Assembly (NCBI RefSeq): GCF_001591805.1
Contig: NZ_BCVP01000044.1
Coordinates: 1-38,594, forward strand
From: Neobacillus novalis NBRC 102450
GTDB taxonomy: Bacteria > Bacillota > Bacilli > Bacillales > Cytobacillaceae
DNA: 38,594 bases
Direction: 5' to 3'
Shown: positions 14,925 to 23,067 of the stretch, piece by piece
How the letters are laid out: each line of letters begins with the position of its first letter
Numbering within the stretch: the stretch's first letter is position 1
Program-made: the position numbers and the translations under genes
The notes under the pieces: generated by a model
Told to the model about the DNA's origin: nothing
The model's input: the letters and a program-made list of their open reading frames with translations, nothing else
Database searches by the model: none

Positions 14925-15623
14925 GTGGAATATCAAACAATCTTTTATGGCGGCCTTGCCGGTGCCATCCTCTCGCTCATGATCTCGATTATTCTTTTTA
15001 TCAAATTAAATATTTCAGAAGTGATCGAGGATTTAACCGGATTTAGTTTCCACAAGTGGGTCAAAAAGCTGAAGGCCCACTCCCGTTCTAAACGCGAACA
15101 GAGTATTAAACCAATCACACGGGAGATTCAGCCCCGCCGCGATGTCGAATTGGAAGTAGCGGCCTCTGGTGAGGTTGATGCAACGGAACTTTTGGCAGTA
15201 GTTGCCGATGACGAAACCGAACTCTTGGCGTCAGCTGATGCAGATGCGACCGAGCTATTGACAGCGAGCGATCCAGATGCGACTGAAATTTTGGCTGCGG
15301 CTGACGCAGATGCGGCCGAGCTTTTGGCAGCGAGCAACGCAGATGTGACCGAGTTTTTGGCTGAGGCTGATGCAGATGCGACCGAACTCTTGGCTGCGGC
15401 TGATACCAAGGTACCTGAATTTTGGGCAGCAGCTGATACAGACGAAACGGAGCTTTTGGAAGAAGCTGCAGCAGAAACGGAATTATTAGCTATTGGGATT
15501 GACGAGACAGTGCTGTTGGATGAAGAGATAAAGGGGTCTTCCGTATTAACGGGACCGGCTTCAGAAAGCAAATTTATTATAGAACGAGATGTGGTCATCG
15601 TTCATACGAATGCAGCTATATAA
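14925..15623 (+). CDS. Membrane-anchored T-E-L-L repeat protein, candidate phospho-scaffold
   Basis: A 232-residue protein of no family I recognise. One membrane helix (about 4-27) is followed by a basic juxtamembrane stretch (residues 38-72, HKWVKKLKAHSRSKR and on), then an acidic repeat tail (85-199) and a short C-terminal strand-like segment. By the positive-inside rule the basic stretch and the tail should be cytoplasmic. The tail has about 11 units of an 11-residue type such as DADATELLAAA; nine retain Thr followed by x-hydrophobic-Leu. FHA domains read the residue three after the phospho-Thr, so this is a plausible array of docking sites. It sits 2 bases after the kinase gene and starts at GTG after GGGGGG. 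Scaffold function is inference from sequence and neighbours. Confidence 0.75.
   Translation: MEYQTIFYGGLAGAILSLMISIILFIKLNISEVIEDLTGFSFHKWVKKLKAHSRSKREQSIKPITREIQPRRDVELEVAASGEVDATELLAVVADDETELLASADADATELLTASDPDATEILAAADADAAELLAASNADVTEFLAEADADATELLAAADTKVPEFWAAADTDETELLEEAAAETELLAIGIDETVLLDEEIKGSSVLTGPASESKFIIERDVVIVHTNAAI
15177..15521 (+). repeat. T-E-L-L repeat array (about 11 units)
   Basis: Residues 85-199 contain the cores DATELLA, DETELLA, DATELLT, DATEILA, DAAELLA, DVTEFLA, DATELLA, KVPEFWA, DETELLE, AETELLA and DETVLLD. Spacing is mostly 11 residues, shorter at both ends. Two units have lost the Thr. The DNA repeats are diverged, so this is not a recent expansion, and the retained Thr and +3 Leu suggest selection on the peptide. 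Confidence 0.85.
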
Positions 15624-15638
15624 AAGGAGACTAATAAG

Positions 15639-18600
15639 ATGGGAGAACTGATTAATAAAAGCTATAAGCAGAATAAATGGTTCGTATGGATTAGCTTTGC
15701 CATCATCATGCTCAGCTTTGTGCTTTTGTTTACCAACCATGTACGATCACAAAACGAGACGAGCAGATATATAAAGCTGAACGGCAAAACGTGGGATATC
15801 GATAAAGACCCAAAGCCGGAATGGTTTACGAACCAGCAAAACATGGCGACTTTTACAATCGACCTGAAAGAGGATTATCAAAACTATCTTAGCTCCATTG
15901 ATCAGCCTGACGATGAGGGAACAGAAGCCCCAGCACCGGCGCCTGGCGATGAGGGAACAGAAGATCCAGCACCGCCACAACCACCAGCACCTGCAGATGT
16001 CGTGCAGCCCTTTACCATCGGCGCAACATACGATGGAAAAGCGGCAAACACCATTAAGGTAAGCAAAATCAATGAGGATGCTGTTTTTAAAGGAGAGTAT
16101 AAGGTTGAGGTTTCTTTGCCTTCCCAAAAAGATGGCCGGTTAGATGTAACTGTTGATTTTTCCGACAATACATGGGGGTTCACAGGGAAGCGAGCAAGCT
16201 TCAGCATTGAAAGAGATACCGTAAAGCCGAAACTCAAGCTCTCCGGCATTAACAAATCGATCTACACTGATCCGGTTGAGTTAAATCTCCTCGTGTCAGA
16301 GCAGAATTTTTTCCATGAAGATGTTTCTGTTCTCGTTGTTACGGATGATGAAGACGGGCAAGGTCAGCCGGCTGAAATTAGCTGGGATCAGAAAAACGCT
16401 AACAAAGGAACGGTTCCATTTACCGATTCCGGGAAATACAGTGTAACGGCCTTCCTGGTCGATAAAGCCGGCAACGAAAGCGACAAAGAAACAGTTACCT
16501 TTACGATTGATAAAGGCGATCCGAAAATGTCTGGAGTCGAGAAAGAAGGGTTATACAATCGGGATGTCACGATCTTGTTTGAGGATGACGGACGCATTAC
16601 AAAGGCAGTTGCCACATTGGTGCGGACGCATAACGGCGAACGCTTTGAACAGGAAATCGATTTTACCCCGAAACATCTTGGCTGGCGGCAGTATAGAAAA
16701 GCCGAACTTACCTTGAAGGAAGAAGGTTATTACGAAGGAACGGTTATGATTACTGATAATCAGGGCCAGGATTTTAGCTATCAGCTGTCGTTTACAATTG
16801 ATAAAACCGCACCGTTGATTTCGGTTACAGGAGTGGAGCACCAGCAGAAATATAACGAGAAAAAAGCGGTTGAAATCAACATATCGGAAGATCTTAAGCT
16901 TAATCCGAAAGCATCTGAAGTGAGCCTGCAAAAGAAATCGATAGGCGGCAAGCTTGAAAACGAGTCGTTAAATCTGGACTATTCTGCAGATGGCAAGACG
17001 GCCTCCGTAAAACAAGAGTTCGAAGATGGCATTTATGAGTTGACGATTTTAGCAAGCGATAGTGCCGGCAATAAAACGAAGAAAACGGTTCAGTTTACCA
17101 TTGACAGCCAAAAGCCTGAGCTTGAGGTCCTTATCGATGGAAAGGCCGTAACGGATCAACAGTATTATGCCAGTGGACAGCTTAGTGTCAAGATTACCGA
17201 TTTGACTTTAGATATAAGCAAAACGGAATTGACAATCAACAATAAAAAAGTGCCCCTGATAGTAGATCAATCAGGGACGATTGCTGTGTTAAAACAAGAT
17301 ATGATATTAGCTGACGGTGATTATCAACTTTCCTTAAGCTCGGCCGACGGGTTAGAAAATAGTGAATCGTTCGGACCACTAACTTTTGTTGTGGATACCG
17401 GAGCACCGGAAGTGGCCCTAACCGGAATCGAACCGGGTGCTTTTGTTAAAAACGGTACGGTTACGATCCAAGTAAAGGAAAAAAATTATCAAACCAATCT
17501 CGTTACTTATAAGGTAGAAAAACGGAATGGAGACGGTCAATTTGCGGCCTATCAGGACGAGCGCTTCGCCAACTGGGAGAATACAGCTGAAATTTCCACC
17601 CTGGCACTTCCGTTTGGTACGAATGAAAAAGCCGATAGCCGCTATGACGGGGAATATCGTGTGACTGTAACAGCGAAAGACGCTGCCGGACATGAAGTGG
17701 AACAAACTGTTCAATTTACGATTGATGCGACGGCCCCGGTTGTGGCAACTGAATTGAGCTCAGAGTTTAATAAAGGGCATTACGCTCAGTCTGGAACGGT
17801 TTCCATCATCGTCGATGAGCCCCAAGCGAATTTTGAGACGAACGATGTCAGGATTGATATTAAGAAAAAAGACGGTACCTTGTTTAAACAGGCGGAGGGT
17901 ATCAGCGGAACCTGGACCCAGAGCTCGACGCGGGCCACTTACCGGATTGTTTTTACGGCAGATGCTGTAGACAATGAAGGCGATTATCTCATTACAGTTG
18001 ATGCCAAGGATAAGGCAGGGAATGCAGCTGAGCAAAAATCGATTGGTTTCACAATTGACCACAGTGCCCCGGTGTTATCCATCGATCCTGAATTTTCTGG
18101 CAAGGTTTATTTTAATAAAAATACAAGCTTCAATTTTAAAATAACCGATCCGAACATCGATATAACGGGTAATGAGTTAACAGTCCTGAAGGATGGTTCT
18201 GTTTTTTCAAAGGTTGGAAACATCAAGCTTCAGGCCGGAACAAGTGATACAGGTGTCGGTGCCTATACGTTCGGTGAGGATGGCGATTATTCGGTAACGC
18301 TTGCTTCGACGGATAAGGCTGGCAATAAAGGCGCAAAAGTGGTCAGGGATTTCATCATCGACCAAACGCCGCCGAAGTTGACCATTTCCGGGGTAGACAT
18401 TAATCCGAACCAGCATCATTATTATCCTGACCCGAAGCAAATCACGATTGCACTTGAAGATCGAAATTTTGCCGTAGAGGATATCGATCTTAAGATAACA
18501 AAAGATGGTGTGCAGGTTCCAGTGGGGGAATGGACGAAAGGCTACGAATTCACCAAGACAGGCCGCGTACTAGTCAAGGCACTGTTGGCAAAGACACTTA

Positions 18601-20105
18601 GCGGGGACGGTGACTATACAATTGCCCTGAGTTTGAAAGACAAAGCCGGCAACCGTTCGACGATTCCGCCCTTTGGCTTTACGATTGACCAAACAAAGCC
18701 AACCATTGAGATTCATGGGGTAGAACAAGATGCCTACTATAATACCGATAAGCAAATGGATGTAACGATCAAGGATAAAAACCTGAAACTGAACACGATT
18801 CAGGTGACAAGGGATGGCAGCAGCTATAATGCCGGAAGCTTCCGGGTGAACGGTGATACGGCCGTGCTCAGTCATTTATTTAGCAAGGAAGGCACATACG
18901 AAGTCATGGTCGAAGCAGTTGACCAGGCAGGCAACAGCTTTAGCCGTAAGGTGAAATTTACGATTGATAAAACGGCGCCAGTGATTACGGCTAAATTCAA
19001 GGGTGAAAATCGCGTGATTCAAGACAGAGAGTATATTAATATGATTTTCACGCCGCAATTTGTCTTGGATCAGACTGAAGATACGATTGTCTCTGTTACG
19101 CTAAACGGCGGAGCGAATATCAATGGCCATATTCCAATGGCGGCAACAGAAATGGAATACAACTATCATGTTCTTGCCAAGGATAAAGCCGGAAACGAAG
19201 CGACGTTAGATATTAGCTTTATTTTAGATACGACAAGACCGGAAATAACTATTTCAGGGGTAAAAGATGGCTTTTTTAATAAGAATATCACGCCATGGGT
19301 AAGGTACTCCGATAAGAATTTAGATGAGAGTCATTCAACGGTAACCCTTAATGGCGGCGAATTTAACAATCGCCAAGAGCTTGAAAACGAACGCGATTAT
19401 GTATTAAAAGCGAACATTTTCGATAAAGCGAAAAATGTCAGTAAGCAAACTGTTGTCTTTACGATTGATAAAACGGCACCGAAGATTACCTTTAAGGAGC
19501 CGATTTCCAATCAGTATTTTAATAAGCACATCATCCCGGGCCTTTTGATTGAGGACTTGAGTGACTATGATATTATTTCCCTGACTTTAGACGGTGAGCC
19601 TTATACAATCGGAATGCCAATTGAAACGGAAGGGAAGCATGTCCTTTTCATTGAGGCGAAGGATAAGGCCGGGAATATTCAGCAGATGAGTGTTGAATTT
19701 ATTATTGATACAACCCCGCCAAAGGTCATTTACGAGGGCGTGAAGGAAAAGAAGAAGTACTACGAAGCGGTTAAGGTCGGAATCCGTCTTGATAATCCGG
19801 AGGATACGATTAAATCCATTACCGTAAATGGCGAGCCATTTACTGGTGAGGCGGTAACAAGAGACGGCTTTCAAGTGATCAAAACAACGCTTAAAGAGAT
19901 TAAGCCGTATAAAATTAAAGTTTTAGCAGCCGATCAAGCGGGGAATGAAAGCACCTCAACACTATCATTCGAAATCGCTGAAAAGAGTGCACTCGTCAAA
20001 TACTACGAAAACAAACCACTCTTCGCCGGCTCCATCGCCGGGGCTGCACTCCTCCTAACAGCAGGCGGCGCAATCGTAGTCAGAAGAAGAAGGGTTGAAG
20101 AATAG
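15639..20105 (+). CDS. Giant Ig-repeat protein anchored in the membrane at both ends
   Basis: A 1488-residue protein. A membrane helix at about 13-32 follows a short basic N-terminus. A Pro/Ala-rich acidic linker (about 90-120, two DEGTE units) leads into a tandem array of bacterial Ig-like beta-sandwich domains of about 85-110 residues. Thirteen boundary motifs of the form F-T-I-D-K-T-A-P recur between about residues 188 and 1360. A second membrane helix (about 1460-1481) is followed by RRRR, which should be cytoplasmic. The predicted product is an extracellular arch of about 1430 residues tethered at both feet. No LPXTG sortase motif is present. It is the last gene of the operon, in the place one might expect a wall-spanning EsaA/YueB. 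An adhesive or wall-crossing role is inference. Confidence 0.85.
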   Translation: MGELINKSYKQNKWFVWISFAIIMLSFVLLFTNHVRSQNETSRYIKLNGKTWDIDKDPKPEWFTNQQNMATFTIDLKEDYQNYLSSIDQPDDEGTEAPAPAPGDEGTEDPAPPQPPAPADVVQPFTIGATYDGKAANTIKVSKINEDAVFKGEYKVEVSLPSQKDGRLDVTVDFSDNTWGFTGKRASFSIERDTVKPKLKLSGINKSIYTDPVELNLLVSEQNFFHEDVSVLVVTDDEDGQGQPAEISWDQKNANKGTVPFTDSGKYSVTAFLVDKAGNESDKETVTFTIDKGDPKMSGVEKEGLYNRDVTILFEDDGRITKAVATLVRTHNGERFEQEIDFTPKHLGWRQYRKAELTLKEEGYYEGTVMITDNQGQDFSYQLSFTIDKTAPLISVTGVEHQQKYNEKKAVEINISEDLKLNPKASEVSLQKKSIGGKLENESLNLDYSADGKTASVKQEFEDGIYELTILASDSAGNKTKKTVQFTIDSQKPELEVLIDGKAVTDQQYYASGQLSVKITDLTLDISKTELTINNKKVPLIVDQSGTIAVLKQDMILADGDYQLSLSSADGLENSESFGPLTFVVDTGAPEVALTGIEPGAFVKNGTVTIQVKEKNYQTNLVTYKVEKRNGDGQFAAYQDERFANWENTAEISTLALPFGTNEKADSRYDGEYRVTVTAKDAAGHEVEQTVQFTIDATAPVVATELSSEFNKGHYAQSGTVSIIVDEPQANFETNDVRIDIKKKDGTLFKQAEGISGTWTQSSTRATYRIVFTADAVDNEGDYLITVDAKDKAGNAAEQKSIGFTIDHSAPVLSIDPEFSGKVYFNKNTSFNFKITDPNIDITGNELTVLKDGSVFSKVGNIKLQAGTSDTGVGAYTFGEDGDYSVTLASTDKAGNKGAKVVRDFIIDQTPPKLTISGVDINPNQHHYYPDPKQITIALEDRNFAVEDIDLKITKDGVQVPVGEWTKGYEFTKTGRVLVKALLAKTLSGDGDYTIALSLKDKAGNRSTIPPFGFTIDQTKPTIEIHGVEQDAYYNTDKQMDVTIKDKNLKLNTIQVTRDGSSYNAGSFRVNGDTAVLSHLFSKEGTYEVMVEAVDQAGNSFSRKVKFTIDKTAPVITAKFKGENRVIQDREYINMIFTPQFVLDQTEDTIVSVTLNGGANINGHIPMAATEMEYNYHVLAKDKAGNEATLDISFILDTTRPEITISGVKDGFFNKNITPWVRYSDKNLDESHSTVTLNGGEFNNRQELENERDYVLKANIFDKAKNVSKQTVVFTIDKTAPKITFKEPISNQYFNKHIIPGLLIEDLSDYDIISLTLDGEPYTIGMPIETEGKHVLFIEAKDKAGNIQQMSVEFIIDTTPPKVIYEGVKEKKKYYEAVKVGIRLDNPEDTIKSITVNGEPFTGEAVTRDGFQVIKTTLKEIKPYKIKVLAADQAGNESTSTLSFEIAEKSALVKYYENKPLFAGSIAGAALLLTAGGAIVVRRRRVEE

Positions 20106-20150
20106 GGTGTCAGGCACCGCTCGTGGACATTTGTCCGTCTGGGGCGGACA
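20105..20150 (+). repeat. Dispersed GTGTCAGGCACC-type repeat with small hairpin
   Basis: GGGTGTCAGGCACCGC begins at the stop codon of the Ig protein and is followed by TGTCCG-loop-CGGACA. The core TGTCAGGCAC recurs in this window at 32185-32194, in reverse at 32204-32213, inside a coding region near 35698, and in reverse near 37152. I recall this type of sequence as common in Bacillaceae genomes; its role is unclear. Confidence 0.6.
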
Positions 20151-20162
20151 CTAAAAAATAAC

Positions 20163-20190
20163 AAAGGCGATGGATTTTTCCATCGCCTTT
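20163..20190. terminator. Bidirectional terminator between the two convergent operons
   Basis: AAAGGCGATGGA and TCCATCGCCTTT form a perfect 12-bp stem around TTTT. On the minus strand the stem is followed by TTTGTTATTTTTT, a good T-tract, so it probably ends the GTPase operon; on the plus strand it would end the type VII operon. Confidence 0.85.
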
Positions 20191-20202
20191 CATGTTCCAG
20201 CT

Positions 20203-23067
20203 TTATTGATTGTTTTTTTGCTCTTCAAATGTTTTGCTTGCGCTTGAGTATTCGTGGACTATATCTTGACCATCGATTGGTAGAATAAGCTTTTTGTCAG
20301 CGAGCTTTACATCCTGTTGTCCTTTAACCGTATAAATCGGTTTGAGGATAGCCGGCTCTTGCTTTAGCCCATCGGTATTAATGGAATAAACCCAGACATA
20401 TGTTTCCGAGGTTCCATTGCTAGCCGCCATGACTACTTCCGGGATTTCGTCGCCTGTTAAATCATATTCAGCAGAAGAAAATGAAAACCCCTCTCTTAAC
20501 ATCCCATTTTGATCAAAAGGGCTGGGATTGAAATATGAGCCTAAATCCATTGGCCATGAATGGTCAGTACTATCAATCAAAAATAGACTTTGCTCACCAT
20601 TTGGTTGAAATTGTCCATAGATTTTCTTCACCTGGCTGCCTTCAATGGTGATATCAAAAGACTTACCATCCACACCCACAATCGCCTTTTTAAAGTCCGC
20701 CAAAGAGATCGGAACATCTTCCTTTTTTTCCTCAACAGGTTCCTTCTTTTTAGCAGCCGCTGCCGTTTCGCTCGTTTTCGGAACCTTAGGTTTTGCCTCT
20801 TCCCCAAACAACAAATGAAGTCCAAACCAAGTCCCGCCGCCGACGCCGCCAAGGATGACAATCGCCAACCCCAATTTCAAGCCATTCCTTTTCAGAAATT
20901 TAACTAACGGGCTGGCCGTTTCGGTTTCAACGTCCTTTAGCAATTTTTGAAGGCTGTAGTTTTTGATTTCCTTCAGCTCATTGCGCAGCGCTCTATTTTT
21001 CCAAATCGATTTTGGATGCGAAATTAAATATTTTCTTAGTGACCGTTTATAGCTCGGGTCAGATTCAACCAGTCTTGCATTCTCACGAATAAAGGAAAGC
21101 GTCGTCTTGTCATTACTGTGCCTTACCAGGTGTTCGAATATCCCTTGATAATCAACCCCATCATATTCCGAGCCATAGGCAATTAACAGCAGGGGAATTT
21201 GTTCAGGAGCAGGATTATTTCGTAATATCCGCAACAGGACATCACGCAGATTTTCGCGTTCTACAACAGTTAACAATCTTAAATTAATCAAATCCGCTTG
21301 AGACGGGCTGCTGATGAGCTGGTAAAGGACATTGGCAACCTGATAGTTACTCTTAACCTTCGCATCTTTTATGTCGATTACATTTAATTTTTTCGGAAAA
21401 ATTGTCCCAAACGATAGAATGTCCTCTGTGGAAATGTCCCGTAATCGTATCGAACGCAACAGGGCCATCTTAACATTGGCCAGCAATTTGTTCTTGAATT
21501 CCGTAAACGGAACACTTTGATGCTCGATTTTAAAGTCGTTCACGGCCAGCACCGCCTTAAAGGGCTTCTTTTCATTGCTGATTGCGGAGATGGCTTTTTT
21601 AATTGCAGTCGTTTTAAATTTCTCGATACTCAAAAGATAGGGTGAACCCAGCATTATTTTCAGCTCGTTAAGGATGTCTTCAATGCTGACAAGCGGTTTA
21701 AAACGTTTATCAAGATACAGCTCAAGGAGGACGTCATAATCTCGATGCTCGTTAATAAACATCAATAACGCCTCATGGCAGAGCTTGTCCTGTTCAATCG
21801 CTTTCCATAATTTATCGAACAACGGGTCATGTTGATAGTACTCAAGCGTCTCAAGGATGAAGGTGAGCGCCTCATCGCAGCGTAAAGATTCGTTGATGGC
21901 AATGACCGCGCCGATGTAATCGAGGGCTGACCCGGGATCTGCCGCTAATTTCTCCTCCGCTAACAGCTGCAAAAACAGCTGAACCAACTCTGGTTTCGCT
22001 TCAATTTTAGCCTGGAAAAATTTCAGCAAACTATGTAAAAAGCCAATTTTATTCTTCTGATATAAAGAGAGATCGCCATAGTTCAGCGTTAAATAAATAG
22101 CCGTTAGCTGGTAATAGCTTGCTAATTCCAGTTTCTGCTCGCTGCCCAAGCCAGATAACGCCATCTCTGCGAACGCAAGAAACTCATCAATCCGCTTCGA
22201 TTCAGAGAAATGATGGAGGGCAAAGTCCAAATACTCATGCTCCTGGCCATCAATCTCAACGCCGGAAATGCGGCCGCCGCCGGCAAAATCAAAGATAAAT
22301 TGCTTTTCAATCGAACGATCGGCGACGTTTAACGTGCCTGGCTCATAAAACATTACATGCAGATAATTTTTTCCAGCCGGCTCACTCGAAAAAGTCAGCG
22401 CCCCTAATTTCCGCCGGTGGGAATACGGTAAATACAGATAGATCAGCTCTAGTAACTTCAATGCATATTTCGAATATTCCTCCACTGGTACGCCAAGCGA
22501 AATGAATACCTTTTTCTTTCCGGCGATCGACGACATCACCGCGAACAATAGCTGCTTAAAATTCATCTCAGTAATCCCTAACACATCAAGAAGGTCATTT
22601 TTCACGGAAAGAATATCCTTCCCGCCATGGCCAACAGTCTCCCGTTCCGCCAGGACTTTTCCCAATCCGACATCATAGGAGGTTTTAAAGTCATTCAGTT
22701 GAAAAAGCTTACTAGGATGCTTAATCCAGTCATCCTTCATGCCTACTGGAATAATATAATTATGCATGAAGAAGGTACTCCGCTGTCCGGTGAAATCGGC
22801 GGGCACGAACACGGACTGACCGATTACAAGCTCACCGGTTTCCGGCTGAAAAATCGTCACAGCCTCTGGATAGAGGGAAGCGTCCTTTTCACCGCGCTCG
22901 GTTAATGTTTTGGGTGCATGATACATACAAAACGGATGCAAATACTTCTTCACAAACGCTTTATCAAGCCCCGAGGAAATCGCAATCGTGTCATAGCCGT
23001 CGGTCGCGTGGAAAATCCCGCCCCGTTCCCGGGTATATATCTGTTGTTGAATGAACTTATCGGTCAC
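20203..23067 (-). CDS. GAP1-family GTPase-associated membrane protein
   Basis: A 954-residue protein. The N-terminus (about 1-150) matches the GAP1-N2 pattern (IQQQIYTRERGG, ATDGYDTIAISSGL, FFMHNYII), followed by a middle domain of GAP1-M type (to about 280) and a long helical region. GAP1 proteins are encoded beside GTPases in NTP-dependent conflict systems described by the Aravind group. A membrane helix is at about 731-751, then an Ala/Lys/Glu linker and a C-terminal domain of about 165 residues outside the membrane with a calcium-loop-like YDLTGDEIPEVVM segment similar to FG-GAP/VCBS repeats. It therefore links a cytoplasmic switch to the exterior. It starts at GTG within GTGA, overlapping the GTPase stop, and is the last gene of the minus operon. 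Confidence 0.82.
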   Translation of the reverse strand: MTDKFIQQQIYTRERGGIFHATDGYDTIAISSGLDKAFVKKYLHPFCMYHAPKTLTERGEKDASLYPEAVTIFQPETGELVIGQSVFVPADFTGQRSTFFMHNYIIPVGMKDDWIKHPSKLFQLNDFKTSYDVGLGKVLAERETVGHGGKDILSVKNDLLDVLGITEMNFKQLLFAVMSSIAGKKKVFISLGVPVEEYSKYALKLLELIYLYLPYSHRRKLGALTFSSEPAGKNYLHVMFYEPGTLNVADRSIEKQFIFDFAGGGRISGVEIDGQEHEYLDFALHHFSESKRIDEFLAFAEMALSGLGSEQKLELASYYQLTAIYLTLNYGDLSLYQKNKIGFLHSLLKFFQAKIEAKPELVQLFLQLLAEEKLAADPGSALDYIGAVIAINESLRCDEALTFILETLEYYQHDPLFDKLWKAIEQDKLCHEALLMFINEHRDYDVLLELYLDKRFKPLVSIEDILNELKIMLGSPYLLSIEKFKTTAIKKAISAISNEKKPFKAVLAVNDFKIEHQSVPFTEFKNKLLANVKMALLRSIRLRDISTEDILSFGTIFPKKLNVIDIKDAKVKSNYQVANVLYQLISSPSQADLINLRLLTVVERENLRDVLLRILRNNPAPEQIPLLLIAYGSEYDGVDYQGIFEHLVRHSNDKTTLSFIRENARLVESDPSYKRSLRKYLISHPKSIWKNRALRNELKEIKNYSLQKLLKDVETETASPLVKFLKRNGLKLGLAIVILGGVGGGTWFGLHLLFGEEAKPKVPKTSETAAAAKKKEPVEEKKEDVPISLADFKKAIVGVDGKSFDITIEGSQVKKIYGQFQPNGEQSLFLIDSTDHSWPMDLGSYFNPSPFDQNGMLREGFSFSSAEYDLTGDEIPEVVMAASNGTSETYVWVYSINTDGLKQEPAILKPIYTVKGQQDVKLADKKLILPIDGQDIVHEYSSASKTFEEQKNNQ

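Noticed and set aside
15128..15598. Long reverse-strand open frame (156 residues, Ser/Ala-rich)
   Set aside because: It is the mirror of the acidic T-E-L-L repeat on the other strand; low-complexity repeats readily leave the opposite strand open. No ribosome site was seen.
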